64,000 nt of DNA from Clostridia bacterium. Its GTDB lineage: Bacteria; Bacillota; Clostridia; TANB77; CAG-508. The notes beneath the pieces were generated by a model. That model was not told the DNA's origin. It saw only the letters and a list, made by a program, of their open reading frames with translations, and did no database searches. The translations under genes were made by a program, and so were the position numbers. The stretch lies in contig JAFXPH010000002.1 in the NCBI GenBank assembly GCA_017528085.1, positions 62,001-126,000 of the forward strand, in the 5' to 3' direction. Shown here one piece after another: positions 34,538-45,800 of the stretch. How positions within the stretch are numbered: position 1 is the first letter of the stretch; each line of letters begins with the position of its first letter.

Positions 34538-36400
34538 TTATTTTGATGAATAATTAATTAGATTTAATTTTTCATCTTCATATGTTACTTTAAACAATCT
34601 TTCATCTGTATTTAAAACTTCTTTTAATTTATCATTCTCATCTAGTATGTATAAATAGTCATAATTATGTAATTGTGGTCTTAAATAATAATCTTCTATA
34701 TTTCCATAGTCCAAGTCATCTTTGTCTGGAACATAAATCGCATATACTTTTTTGAAAACATTTTTCATATCATTCAAATAATAAGCCACTTTATATCTTA
34801 CAAGTACTGAATGATCTATTTGTGAAAATATAGCAATATTGCTTGTTTCATAATTATCTCTTACAAATTCGGAAATAAACTCATAGTTATTTTCAGATTT
34901 ATTAATAGCAATAAAACTTAAATCATTTTTGGTATATTCTTTACCAATTAATAAAAATATTACAGATAAACTTATCATACACAACATTTGCTTTTTAAAG
35001 TCTGTTTTTAGTAATCTATTAACAAATATAATTACTAGACTATACATTGGTAAAATCAAATATGAGCATACATATCTATCAAAACTTGCTAAATTCTCAG
35101 CTTCTATTTTTGAAAACAATGTTAGGTATGTAAATAACATTACAAAAAGATAAGCTATATTTCCAAGTAGTATAAGTATGCTATATATGATGCTATTCTT
35201 TTTATCTTTGCTTCTAAAAGCACTTATAAAGAAAATAATATATATAACTAAACTTGCCCATAAAACAGAACAATCTATCTTAATGTTCATTACATTTTCA
35301 TTTATAATAAAATCTATATATTTTTTCAAAACAATATCATTTAGATTTAGCCTACTATTTAATGTTTCTAGTGTTTCTGACTTTATAACAAATTGCTTAT
35401 CTATGTTAAATTGGCTTATATATATTTTCCAAATAATAATTGAAGCAATTGGTATAACTATAACTAATAAACTAATGCAAATTATTTTTGATACAATTTC
35501 TTTTTTATTTACCTCTTCAAGTTCATGTTTCTTTCTTATTATTAGCATCATAAAATAATAAGCAATAATCATAAAACAAAAACATACAGAAATTTGTTTT
35601 AATAAACTCAAACTAAGTACAACAACAAACATATTTACTATACTAAAGTTGCTAGTTAATTTTTCACTATAAAAAATGCTTAGCAGTCCATAAAGTGTAA
35701 TTAACATCATTACATAATCAACATATGCTGTATTAATTATTTTATGATGATCTATTAAATTAAGAAGCAAAATAAAGATAGTTACAAATAAAACACCTGT
35801 TAAAACTACTTGATACTTCTTTTTATTATCATCATTAATATTAATAAATGGAATAATCATACTAAGTTCTAACATATGCATAGCTCTTACAATAGTAGCC
35901 TCATTGTACATATTTGTAAGTTTTATCCAGAACAATTCATATAAACTTATAAAAGGTGGGTAATCTTTATGTGCCATTAGGTTCGATTCATTAACAGAGT
36001 AAAACTTATCTAGTCTAAACATTTCTTTGACCATCATACCCCAATGAGAAAAATCATCCCATACTCCAAGTGTTCTATACAAATCAAAAACAAATATTAA
36101 TACATATAAAGTAACAAATAGTATTAAGCCATTAGTAACCACATTATTTGCAACAGTAGTAATCTTTTTTTCTTCATCTTTATACTTTAATATATATATG
36201 ACTGAATATAGTGCATATAAAATGCATACTAAAAATCCTATATTAAATGTTTGGAATACAAGTCCACTTATAAATAGTACTAATCCAACTGACAATAAGG
36301 TAATTGGTAGTACCTTTTCAAACTTCTTATTCAATATAATCGTTGTAGTAACATTTGCTAAAACGAAGAATAAAAGTGGATTTATAAATTCTGAAATCAT
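34538..36400 (-). CDS. Polytopic membrane protein, GT-C-like, unrecognised
   Basis: A 620-residue protein with about 12 membrane segments and a short soluble C-terminal domain. The first large loop has WDDFSHWG (about residue 116) and later YPPF, which recalls the acidic first-loop motif and Pro motif of GT-C glycosyltransferases that use polyprenyl-phosphate sugars. That would fit the adjacent GtrA and DPM1-type genes, a three-component sugar-transfer set. The start overlaps the gtrA-like stop by 4 bases (ATGA), with AAGGAG inside the gtrA-like gene, so the two are translationally coupled. It is not a member of the RTDE/QWW family. Confidence 0.72.
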   Translation of the reverse strand: MISEFINPLLFFVLANVTTTIILNKKFEKVLPITLLSVGLVLFISGLVFQTFNIGFLVCILYALYSVIYILKYKDEEKKITTVANNVVTNGLILFVTLYVLIFVFDLYRTLGVWDDFSHWGMMVKEMFRLDKFYSVNESNLMAHKDYPPFISLYELFWIKLTNMYNEATIVRAMHMLELSMIIPFININDDNKKKYQVVLTGVLFVTIFILLLNLIDHHKIINTAYVDYVMMLITLYGLLSIFYSEKLTSNFSIVNMFVVVLSLSLLKQISVCFCFMIIAYYFMMLIIRKKHELEEVNKKEIVSKIICISLLVIVIPIASIIIWKIYISQFNIDKQFVIKSETLETLNSRLNLNDIVLKKYIDFIINENVMNIKIDCSVLWASLVIYIIFFISAFRSKDKKNSIIYSILILLGNIAYLFVMLFTYLTLFSKIEAENLASFDRYVCSYLILPMYSLVIIFVNRLLKTDFKKQMLCMISLSVIFLLIGKEYTKNDLSFIAINKSENNYEFISEFVRDNYETSNIAIFSQIDHSVLVRYKVAYYLNDMKNVFKKVYAIYVPDKDDLDYGNIEDYYLRPQLHNYDYLYILDENDKLKEVLNTDERLFKVTYEDEKLNLINYSSK

Positions 36401-36942
36401 TTACTTTTTTCTCCTTTGTCTTTTTTAGCAAATATAAGAATTTTACTGAAGATGTAATTAAGTACTATAACAACAATATTTGCAATTATCTTCATTAAAA
36501 GTTCATTCCAATGTAGTTTATCTACAGTAATAATCATAATTGCTTCATCTATTACTAAAGTAAATAATCTACATGAGAAAAATGAAACCACTTCTCTAAA
36601 TAATGCTTTCTTAGTATCTACTTTAGATGCAAATACGAAGAATTTATTTGTAAAGTATGCAAATACAGCGGCTGCTACCCATGCAATAGCATTACTTATT
36701 GCATTTGAAATACCAAATACTTTTAGTCCTATCATATAAACTACAATATTTACTACTGTAGCTAGCGCTCCAAATATTAAGTATCTCCATACTTCTCTTT
36801 TCTTTCTATAAATATCTGATAAAAATTTAAGATGTATTTTGTCAAATAAATTTAAAAAGAAATCTTCAAATTTTGTTAAAAAAACTATTGATTTTAGTTC
36901 TTCTTTTTCTTCATTAATTTCTTGATTTTCGTTCTCTTCCAT
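36397..36942 (-). CDS. GtrA-like lipid-linked sugar flippase
   Basis: A 181-residue protein. An N-terminal acidic tail of about 45 residues precedes a GtrA domain of four membrane segments with RYLIFGALATVVN, AYFTNKFFVF and the C-terminal NYIFSKILIF, all family hallmarks. GtrA proteins are thought to flip undecaprenyl-phosphate-linked monosaccharides. Context agrees: DPM1-type GT and GT-C-like proteins adjoin. The ATG at 36942 has AAGGA upstream, 8 bases after the previous stop. Confidence 0.87.
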   Translation of the reverse strand: MEENENQEINEEKEELKSIVFLTKFEDFFLNLFDKIHLKFLSDIYRKKREVWRYLIFGALATVVNIVVYMIGLKVFGISNAISNAIAWVAAAVFAYFTNKFFVFASKVDTKKALFREVVSFFSCRLFTLVIDEAIMIITVDKLHWNELLMKIIANIVVIVLNYIFSKILIFAKKDKGEKSK

Positions 36943-36950
36943 AACAATCC

Positions 36951-39095
36951 TTAATAACTTAATTTATAAATGTAACATTCACTATTTTCATAAACAATGT
37001 CATGTTTAATACCAATAAATTTCTCTACCTCATTTTCTTGTCCTTCTGGTAGATTCTTTTCATAAATAATATATTTTATTCCAAGATCTTTAATGTCATT
37101 TTCATACAAGAATACATAGAAATTATCATTTAGTCTATTTTTAAAATCTGCATTTCCAAATCCAGATCTTACTCTTGTCACTATATGAGCATATCTATTG
37201 TAATTATCATAATACTTATGTTCTTTATCTATCTTTTCCCATCTTTCAAGCACTGGATAAATATTAACTGAGTCTATAAATTTTACATTTTGTGCCATAA
37301 GTAGATTTTTTGAATAATCCTTAGGACATATCCATAGTCCTTCATCTTCTTCATCTATTCTTTTAACTTCATTTAATACTTCAATATTATCTAGTATATC
37401 AGCACCTTTTCTAATTGGGTTAACTAATCCTCCTGTAAATAGCATAAATATTGCAACAAATGCTACTAAAACTTTTTGGTTATTACAAAGTAGTATTGAG
37501 TATAATACAAAATAAACTACAGATGATACTATATAATAATTAATTAAAACATTATCTTTTCTTACATAAAAAGCTAACGCTGCAAATCCTACTACTAAAA
37601 CTAGTGATACGATTTCAGAAAATAGCATCTTAAAGCTATAGTTTTTAGATAGCAATCTAATTAATATTAAAAGTTTTATAATACTACTTAATTGAGCCAC
37701 TCTATACTCTATTGAATAACTTAAAAGTGATATTTTAGCTAGCACTTCTGGAAGTCCAACAACGGCATAAACATCCATTATAAATAGTGGTGGTAAAAGA
37801 AGTATTATAAATAAGTCTAAATCTTTCTTTTTCACAATTGAATATATCAAAAGGAAATATACAATTGGCGTAAAGCTTATAAATATTGTCTCTTCTGGTT
37901 GACTTAATTTAAATTCCATTAAACTTAGGAATGGATCAACAAAATCTGGGAATAAATATTTAGCAGCTCCTCCGCCATCTTCTACCCTGTGTCCAGGATA
38001 AGATGTGTTCATTATTAATTTAATATCTTCTTTTGAAATTACAAATATTCTTACAAGTAAAGCTATAAAGAATGCAGCTATTAAAACAAGGATAATTACT
38101 TGCTTAATGCTTATTTCCTTTATATTCTTTTCTTTAACATTTTTATATATATCCCAAATAATAATTGGCATAAAAGCATACACCATTGGTACCATCCATG
38201 CTGGATAAAATGCCATAATAAATGTTCCAATGCAAATCATTATTGTAGCTAAAGCTAATACTCTAATAGAAAATTTCTCTTCTGTTAGAAGTTTATCTAA
38301 CATTATTGTTCCAAGCTGAGCTGCAATTAACATTTCTACTAATCCATTAATTGCAAACCACCACTGAACAATAGGCGCAAATGTAATTAAAAATGCATAT
38401 ACAAATGCTAGTTTTTTATTCTTGTTAGTAATAAACATTCCAAACTCAATACTTACTAAGAAAAGTGCAACCGCTCTTGTTACCCAAAAGAATGATAATC
38501 CTCTTGAGAATCCTAATATCAAGTATCCTACTTGGAATAATCTAAATATCATTGATATATCTAATACTGGCTGTCCATATACTATAAACATGTTAGTTGG
38601 ATGAGCTTCAAAAATATCATTATACCATTTATAACCTGTTTTAGATTGTGAAAGAGCCATCATTGTATGAACATTGTATTCATCCGTTCTGTACATTCTT
38701 GACTTTCCAAGAATGTCACCTGATGAAGTTGATGGAAGATCAAATATACTTGCAAATAGTCCTATTGAAGAACCATTTAATTCAAATATAATTGAAAGTA
38801 TAATTATTAATGCTCCTATTATGAATCTATATTTATAAAAGCTTTCTATTACTCCCTTTTTTCTATTTACAAAGCAAAATAGTAAAAATATAAATGTAAT
38901 AACTGATAAAGTAATATAAGTGATCAAATTCTTTCTTATTATCATATCTATTCCAAAGCTAATGTTTTTTGTATATTTAATTAAATTTGAATAAGCTATG
39001 ATTAAATATGGAATAATAAAAGATAAAACGACAATTCCTATCACATATATTATTTCTCTTTTTGTTAAATTATTTTTGCTTTTCCCTTTCTTCAT
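36951..39095 (-). CDS. Large polytopic membrane protein, RTDE/QWW family, member 3
   Basis: A 714-residue member of the family also encoded at 27575 and 29777: MYRTDEY, VQWW, FYPAWMVP, NTSYPGHR-GGG, VNPIRKG, then a single C-terminal soluble module. The two other members have RTDEW. The ATG at 39095 lies about 12 bases after AGAGGTG; a GTG at 39110 lacks a ribosome site. The gene overlaps the end of the preceding GT gene by 26 bases, so they are co-translated in the ABC-export operon. Confidence 0.78.
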   Translation of the reverse strand: MKKGKSKNNLTKREIIYVIGIVVLSFIIPYLIIAYSNLIKYTKNISFGIDMIIRKNLITYITLSVITFIFLLFCFVNRKKGVIESFYKYRFIIGALIIILSIIFELNGSSIGLFASIFDLPSTSSGDILGKSRMYRTDEYNVHTMMALSQSKTGYKWYNDIFEAHPTNMFIVYGQPVLDISMIFRLFQVGYLILGFSRGLSFFWVTRAVALFLVSIEFGMFITNKNKKLAFVYAFLITFAPIVQWWFAINGLVEMLIAAQLGTIMLDKLLTEEKFSIRVLALATIMICIGTFIMAFYPAWMVPMVYAFMPIIIWDIYKNVKEKNIKEISIKQVIILVLIAAFFIALLVRIFVISKEDIKLIMNTSYPGHRVEDGGGAAKYLFPDFVDPFLSLMEFKLSQPEETIFISFTPIVYFLLIYSIVKKKDLDLFIILLLPPLFIMDVYAVVGLPEVLAKISLLSYSIEYRVAQLSSIIKLLILIRLLSKNYSFKMLFSEIVSLVLVVGFAALAFYVRKDNVLINYYIVSSVVYFVLYSILLCNNQKVLVAFVAIFMLFTGGLVNPIRKGADILDNIEVLNEVKRIDEEDEGLWICPKDYSKNLLMAQNVKFIDSVNIYPVLERWEKIDKEHKYYDNYNRYAHIVTRVRSGFGNADFKNRLNDNFYVFLYENDIKDLGIKYIIYEKNLPEGQENEVEKFIGIKHDIVYENSECYIYKLSY

Positions 39096-40908
39096 CTGTA
39101 ATTCTTTCACCTCTAATAATAAATTCGCAGTAATCTCTAGAAAAATTTATATTAAAGTATGGATCAGGTTTATCTAGAACCTTTTTCCAAGTATTTACAA
39201 ACTTTTCTTTTTCCTTTTCAAATCTTGCTGATTTATGTTCTGTATCTTCATATCCTCTTGACTTTGATTCATAATGAATTAATTCTATATCTGCATTATA
39301 AACAACTCTGTATCCTTTTTCTCTAGCTTTTAAACAAAAATCTACATCATTAAATGCAACAGCTAAATCTTCATTCATGTATCCAAGTTCTTCATATAAA
39401 CTCTTTCTTGCAAATAAACATGCTCCTGTTACTGCAGATACATTTCTAGTAACTGCTTCTAATGCATAATAGCCATGAATATCTTTAGGAATATTTACAA
39501 ATAAATTTCCTGCAGTACCTTTTATTCCATAAGCTATTCCTGCATGTTGAATAGTTTTATCTGAATAATATAGTCTTGCTCCAACTATTCCTATATCCTC
39601 ATATTGGCACATTCCTACAAATCTTTCTAACCAATTTGGAGTAAGTACTTTGGTATCATTATTAAGTTGAAGTACATATTTTGCATTTGAATATTTTACT
39701 CCATAATTTATTATCTTAGAATAATTAAATTCTTTTTCTCCATAGTAAATAACTGTTATTCTAGGATCTTGTTTTAATTTTTCATAATACTTAAATGTTA
39801 ATTTATCAGTACTATTATTTTCAACAACTATGATTTCATAATTTGGATAAGTAGTTTTATTTACAATAGATTTAATGCATCTATCTAAGTAAAAAATATT
39901 GTCCTTGTTAGGAATAATAATTGATACTTTATCTTGAGTCCCAATTTCAAAATCAACTGTATATGCACCAATTACTTCTTTTGAAGGAGTAACTGTTGCT
40001 TTTCTATTAATTCTATCAAAGTGTGCTTCTAATACTTTTTTACCTACATCATAAGCATAGTTTTTGTTATCAGGTCTTAAAGCAGTAGAGCCTTTATTTA
40101 TTCTCCAATGATAAAGTATCTTTGGAATATGACAAATATTAGTTGCTTTTTCTGTAAGTCTTAAAACTAAGTCATAGTCTTGAGCTCCATCAAATTCTGG
40201 GTTTAATTCTCCTACTTTATCTAATAATTCTCTTCTTACTACAACTAAGTGTGTAATGTAGTTTTGAGATTCTAAAAATTCTCTTGAATAATCAGGTTTA
40301 AAGAATGGGTTTCTTCTTGTATAGTCATCATTTATTTTATCTTCATCTGTATAAATAAAATCAATTGTTTTATCTTCATTTAATTTCTTAACAATTTCAT
40401 AACAGCAATCAACAGGAACAATATCATCATGATCTAAAAATGCAATATATGTTCCTTCTGCCATTTTAATCGCTTCATTGGTATTACCAGCAATTCCTAA
40501 ATTCTTCTCTAGAAGTTTATAATGAATTCTATCATCTAGTCCTTTAACATATTCATCAAATGCTTCATTATAGTTACCAGATCCGTCTGCTAAGCAAACT
40601 TCCCAGTTAGTATATGTCTGCATTCTCAAATAATTAATTAGGTCTGCTAGGTACTCTACCTTTGTACCATACATTGGTACAACAAAGCTTATCTTTGGAG
40701 AATACTCAAATGTTACTTTTCTTTGTCTTTCTATTTCTTCCTCAGTAAGCATATTACCTATAAGCCATTTATCATACTCTACTTTATTAAACTCAATTGT
40801 GTTGTGATTTTTTCGAGTTAATGTGTTAAATGTCTTTTTAATAGTACTTTTAATACCAAAATTTTTAAGATAATAACCAAATCTTTCTACTTTTCTACTT
40901 AAACCCAA
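39070..40908 (-). CDS. Tandem GT2 glycosyltransferase (two GT-A domains)
   Basis: A 612-residue cytoplasmic protein with two GT2 domains. Domain 1 (about 70-300) has SFVVPMYG, LADGS and LDHDD. Domain 2 (about 325-580) has VSIIIPNKD, VENNSTD and LNNDTKV (metal-binding), with FNDVDFCL and a HYESKSRG acceptor-side motif. Twin-domain proteins of this type make repeating glycans such as rhamnans. The TTG start at 40908 follows AGAGG by 9 bases. It is homologous along its length to the products of 40911-42812 and to the C-terminal half of 42828-46496, which suggests gene triplication. Confidence 0.87.
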   Translation of the reverse strand: MGLSRKVERFGYYLKNFGIKSTIKKTFNTLTRKNHNTIEFNKVEYDKWLIGNMLTEEEIERQRKVTFEYSPKISFVVPMYGTKVEYLADLINYLRMQTYTNWEVCLADGSGNYNEAFDEYVKGLDDRIHYKLLEKNLGIAGNTNEAIKMAEGTYIAFLDHDDIVPVDCCYEIVKKLNEDKTIDFIYTDEDKINDDYTRRNPFFKPDYSREFLESQNYITHLVVVRRELLDKVGELNPEFDGAQDYDLVLRLTEKATNICHIPKILYHWRINKGSTALRPDNKNYAYDVGKKVLEAHFDRINRKATVTPSKEVIGAYTVDFEIGTQDKVSIIIPNKDNIFYLDRCIKSIVNKTTYPNYEIIVVENNSTDKLTFKYYEKLKQDPRITVIYYGEKEFNYSKIINYGVKYSNAKYVLQLNNDTKVLTPNWLERFVGMCQYEDIGIVGARLYYSDKTIQHAGIAYGIKGTAGNLFVNIPKDIHGYYALEAVTRNVSAVTGACLFARKSLYEELGYMNEDLAVAFNDVDFCLKAREKGYRVVYNADIELIHYESKSRGYEDTEHKSARFEKEKEKFVNTWKKVLDKPDPYFNINFSRDYCEFIIRGERITDEEREKQK

Positions 40909-40910
40909 TT

Positions 40911-42812
40911 CTACTTACCTCTTAATTTTTTTAATAAATTTTTCTTTCTTGTAAGCCTTTCCTCTTCTTCATCTATATCGTAATTAACTTTAATGTTCTT
41001 CATATGGTAAACTTCAGTATCTAAACTTAAGTTTACATTGTAATTTGGATCTCCATGAATTAAAAAGTCCATCCATCTTTCTTCAAATGTTTGTATTTCT
41101 CCTTGGAACCTTTTAATCTTTTCTGGGTTATCTTCTTGGCCTCTTGTTTTTGATTCATAGTGAATAAATTCAACAAATGGATTATAAACAATTAGGTATC
41201 CTTTTTCTCTTACCTTTAAACAAAAATCAACATCATTAAATGCAACTGCGAGTTTCTCATCCATAAATCCAACTTCATCGTATACTTTTCTTGGATTCAT
41301 CATACATGCTGCAGTTACTGCACTTAAATTCATAATCATTGATTCTTGTGCAAAATATCCATGTCCTGCCTTTGGTATTGATTTAAATCTATTTCCAGCT
41401 ATACCACCAATTCCAACTATGATACCTGCATGTTGAATAGTTTCATCTGGGAAATAAAGTTTAACACCAACTCCACCAACATCATCTCTTTGGCAGAAGC
41501 CAAGCATTAACTCAAGCCAATTTGGAGTAAGAAGTTCTGTGTCATTATTAAGTTGGATTATATAATCACCAGTAGACTCTCTTACACCAAAATTAATAAT
41601 TGCTGAGTAGTTAAATCCTTTATTAGGATAATAAACTACTTTAATTTTGTCATTCTTCTCAATTTCTTTATAATATTCGAATATTTCATCAGTCTCACTA
41701 TTGTTTTCAACAACAACTATTTCATAATTTTGATATGTCGTCTTTTCTAAAATAGAATTTATACATACTGATAAAATATCTTTTCCATCTTTACTTGGTA
41801 TTACTATAGACACTTTAGGATTACCTATTACTTCATAATCTATTCTATAAATACCATCTATACATCCTTTAGATACAGTTCCTTTTAAGCCAACTCTTTT
41901 TAAATGATCTTCTAATGCTTTAATTCCTGCATCAAATGCATAGTTTTTAGCATTACTATCAAGTTTGGCAGTTGATTCAGAATGAACTCTCCAATGATAA
42001 AGTATCTTAGGAATATGTTTAATATTTTTAGGGTCTACTGTTTCACTCATACGAAGGAATATATCGTAGTCTTGTGCTCCATCATATCCTTCTTTAAAGC
42101 CACCTAATTTTTCCATTAAGTCTTTTCTAAAGATACTAAAGTGACAAATATAGTTTTGACATCTTAAAGTATCAATTGCAAAATCAGGTTTAAAGTATGC
42201 ATCATATCTATTTGAGTTCTCATCCATCTTATCTTCATCTGAATACATAAACTCAACATCTGGATTTAAATTAATGCATTTAACTACTTCATATAAAGCA
42301 TATTCTGCAAGTTCATCATCATGATCTAAAAGTGCTATATATTCACCAGTAGCCATCTTAATAGCTTCATTTGAGTTTCCAGCAATACCTTTATTCTCAC
42401 CCAAGAACTTATATTTAATTCTAGAGTCTTTTTCGATATACTTTTTATAATCTTCATTTTCTTTTGGAGAACCATCTGCTAAGCATAGTTCCCAATTAGA
42501 ATAGCTCTGACGAAGCATTGAATTAACTACTTCTTTTAAGAACTTTTCCTTAGTATTAAACATAGGAACTACTACACTTATCTTTGGACTTTTTTCAAAC
42601 TTAACCTTAGCTTGATCTTTTAAGTCTTGATCTTTAGGCTCGTTATATTTAATCCATCCGCCATAGTCTCCATATTGAAGTTCTTTCTCATTTTTAATTA
42701 TTCTAATTAATCTGTAAATAAAAACTTTTATACATTTTCTTATTGTTTTAAAGAATCCGTACTTCTTAATATAAAATTTTATTTGATTAATTCTGTGTTT
42801 AAGTAAGTTCAT
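40911..42812 (-). CDS. Tandem GT2 glycosyltransferase (two GT-A domains)
   Basis: A 633-residue paralogue of the neighbouring genes. A short basic N-terminus is followed by GT2 domain 1 (about 75-310: SVVVPMFN, LADGS, LDHDDE) and domain 2 (about 330-585: VSIVIPSKDG, VENNSETD, LNNDTEL, FNDVDFCLK, HYESKTRG). Both domains retain acidic metal-binding motifs, so both are likely active, possibly adding two linkages alternately. The C-terminus is basic, compatible with membrane contact. ATG with AGGAGAG upstream. Confidence 0.88.
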   Translation of the reverse strand: MNLLKHRINQIKFYIKKYGFFKTIRKCIKVFIYRLIRIIKNEKELQYGDYGGWIKYNEPKDQDLKDQAKVKFEKSPKISVVVPMFNTKEKFLKEVVNSMLRQSYSNWELCLADGSPKENEDYKKYIEKDSRIKYKFLGENKGIAGNSNEAIKMATGEYIALLDHDDELAEYALYEVVKCINLNPDVEFMYSDEDKMDENSNRYDAYFKPDFAIDTLRCQNYICHFSIFRKDLMEKLGGFKEGYDGAQDYDIFLRMSETVDPKNIKHIPKILYHWRVHSESTAKLDSNAKNYAFDAGIKALEDHLKRVGLKGTVSKGCIDGIYRIDYEVIGNPKVSIVIPSKDGKDILSVCINSILEKTTYQNYEIVVVENNSETDEIFEYYKEIEKNDKIKVVYYPNKGFNYSAIINFGVRESTGDYIIQLNNDTELLTPNWLELMLGFCQRDDVGGVGVKLYFPDETIQHAGIIVGIGGIAGNRFKSIPKAGHGYFAQESMIMNLSAVTAACMMNPRKVYDEVGFMDEKLAVAFNDVDFCLKVREKGYLIVYNPFVEFIHYESKTRGQEDNPEKIKRFQGEIQTFEERWMDFLIHGDPNYNVNLSLDTEVYHMKNIKVNYDIDEEEERLTRKKNLLKKLRGK

Positions 42813-42827
42813 TTAACTCTCCTAATG

Positions 42828-45800
42828 TTACACTTTACATTTTTTAATTATGTATCTATTTTGATTTTCCTCAAAATTTACATTAAAGTATTTATCGTAT
42901 GTTACATTATTCTTAGTAACTACTTTATTTTTAAGTTCATCATCTGCTTCTTTTATAACTGTTTCATAAGTTATACCAGATGCAAATGGTTGATAAATAT
43001 TTAAGTATCCTTTATTAAATGCCTTTAGGCATATGTCTACATCTGCAGCTAAACCTAAGCTTTCATCAAAGCATCCAAGTTCTTCAAATAATGATTTTTT
43101 AACGCACATTATTTTTGCAGATACTGCTGACATATCTTGGATATGTCTTTCTCTTGCAAAGTATCCATATGTTTCTCTATCTAGTCCTCTATTAATTGCT
43201 ATAAATTTATCTTTGCTTACTACGTATCCAGCAAACACAATTTTTCCATCTGGGTTATATACTTTACCACCAACAAAAGCTACATCGTCTCTTTGTGAGT
43301 ATCCAACTAAGTCTTCTAAAGAAGTATCATTTTCAAGTTCGATATTACCATTTAAAAATACTAGATAATCACCATGAACTTTAGATGCTACTTCATTAAT
43401 TTTTGCTATTTTTTCACTAGCAGCTAAGTTCTTAAATACTGTGATATTATCTTTCTTTTCTATATGTTTAATATACTCTTTAGATGATTCGTCATCTTTG
43501 TTATAAATAACGCTAATGTCATAGTTTTTAAAGTTTTGTTTTAAAATTGAATTAATACATTTTTCTAAGTTTTCTTTATTTTCATATCCATAAACAATTA
43601 TATTAGCTTTTACGTTTTCTTCTATATCGTATTTAACTCTATAGATTCCATACATACCTTCAGCATTTATAACTGTACCTTTAAGTCCCATTCTATGGAT
43701 ATGATCTTCAACTGCTTTTCTTCCTGATTCATAAGCATAAAGTTTAGTTGTTGGATCTCCTGCAGTTGAAGTTTCAGATATTCTCCATGAATAAACAACC
43801 TTTGGTATATGAATAATATCTTTTGCATCTACTATCTCTGTCATTCTTAAGAATATGTCTAAATCTTGAGCTCCATTATACTCATTTCTTTCGCCTTCTA
43901 ATTTGTCCATTACTTCTTTTTTGAATGCTGAGAAGTGACAAATATAGTTATTACCTCTTAAGTAATCAATTGAGAAATCAGGTTTGAAGAATGCATCAAA
44001 TCTAATATCGTCAATTACTTTTATCTTATCTTCATCTGTATAGAAGAACCTTCCGTTTGGATGTTCATTATAAGATTTAACAAGTTCAAATAAAGCATTT
44101 GGATAAAGAAGGTCATCATGGTCAAGTAGTGCTATAAAGTCACCAGTTGCCATTTTAATTCCTTCATTAGTATTTCCTGAAATACCTTTATTTTCATTTA
44201 AGAACTTGTATTTTACTCTTGGACCCTTGCACATATTTTCAATTTCTTTTAATGGCTCTTTACTTCCATCTGCTAAACATAGCTCCCAATTTGGATATGT
44301 TTGCATATAGATGTTATAGTAAAGTTCTCTAAAGAAATCTACAGGTGTGTTATATAAAGGAATTACTATACTAATTTTTGGTTTTTTCCTAAATTTTGTT
44401 TTTCTTTGGATATCTAATTCATCTTCGTTTGGTAAGTTTTCTCTTAAGTAGTACTCGTAGTTTTGCCACTCACCTTTCTTTTCACGTTCAATATCTCTTT
44501 TATTCTTTATTTGATATCTATGTTCAATACCTTTCCAAAATTCAACTGTTTCATCATCAGTTGCTTTGTGGAATCCTTCTTCTTTTTTAGCTTGAATCTT
44601 TTTGCCAAGTTTTAAGTCATATTCTTGTCTTCTTCTTCCACCTGGAGGAAGTAATCTTTGAATAAATGTCTTACCATTATTCTCTTTATTAAAGAACCAG
44701 AATAGTGTCTTAAATGCTTTATGTATTTTAACGCTTAGTGAATTATTATAATCAGTTATTTGTTTTTCGTAACTTACAATTAGTTCTTGATTTTCTTTAA
44801 TATCACTTTCTAGTCTTTTAATATAGTGTTCTTTTTCACTTAAGATACTTTCTAATGACTTAATACTTTCTTTAGCAACTCTTTTTATTTCTTCATCTTC
44901 ACTTTTTTGTTTAATTGAGTTATATGAGTTTAGATGTAAATTCCAGAATATTTCATTTCTTAATACTTCTTGGAACTCTTTATCAAGCTTTTCAAAGTAT
45001 GGAACAAACTCAGTAAGTCCAAACTCTTCATAAAGTTTATTAATATCTGTTATATTTCTTATATTTGGTAAATAAGATATTGCTCTATATAAAATAAACT
45101 CTCTTGGTACAAAAAGTTCTAACCACTCTTGATCATATGGAGTTAATTTATCATCTATCATAAAAATATTTTGGAAAATTAAATCAACTAATGCCTCATC
45201 TACTGTATGGCATTTCTTTAATGTTTCAAGTGGTATATCTATATCAAATCTTTCAAATATATTTTCAAAATCATCAGATTTAATAATTTCTTTTTTAGTT
45301 AATTTAAACTTACTTAAGATTTCATCTTCGAATCTGTGAATTAGACTATATGCTTCTTCTGTTTTTCCTTCTTTAAATAGCCTTACAATAATCTTATCTA
45401 ATGTTTCGCCTTCGATAAAATCTGATTTAATGCAATTATCTACTTTCTTCTCAATAGTGTTAACATCTAATCTCTTTAAAAGATCTATGTTATATGCAAT
45501 TCTATCTATATGATCAATTGCTAATGCATTATTTGCTTGTTTTTCAACATATGTATCATGTACTATTGTTCTAATTCTAAATACATATTTACGAAGAAGA
45601 CCAAATGTTATGAACTTAATATCTGACTCAATTTCTTCTTTAGATATTTCAAGTAAGTATGAATTTGCAAAGAATTTAAACATTTCTTTATTGTTGTTTA
45701 CAACTTCTTTTAGTACTTCTCTTTCTGGGAAGTTCATTGTCTCAACTTTATAATCGAAATGATATAAGTCTCTAGATAAAATATTTTCTTCATTTGGTAA

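Noticed and set aside
35178..35558. 126-codon hydrophobic open frame on the plus strand
   Set aside because: Antisense of a membrane protein gene; hydrophobic codons read on the other strand in A/T-rich DNA give such artefacts.
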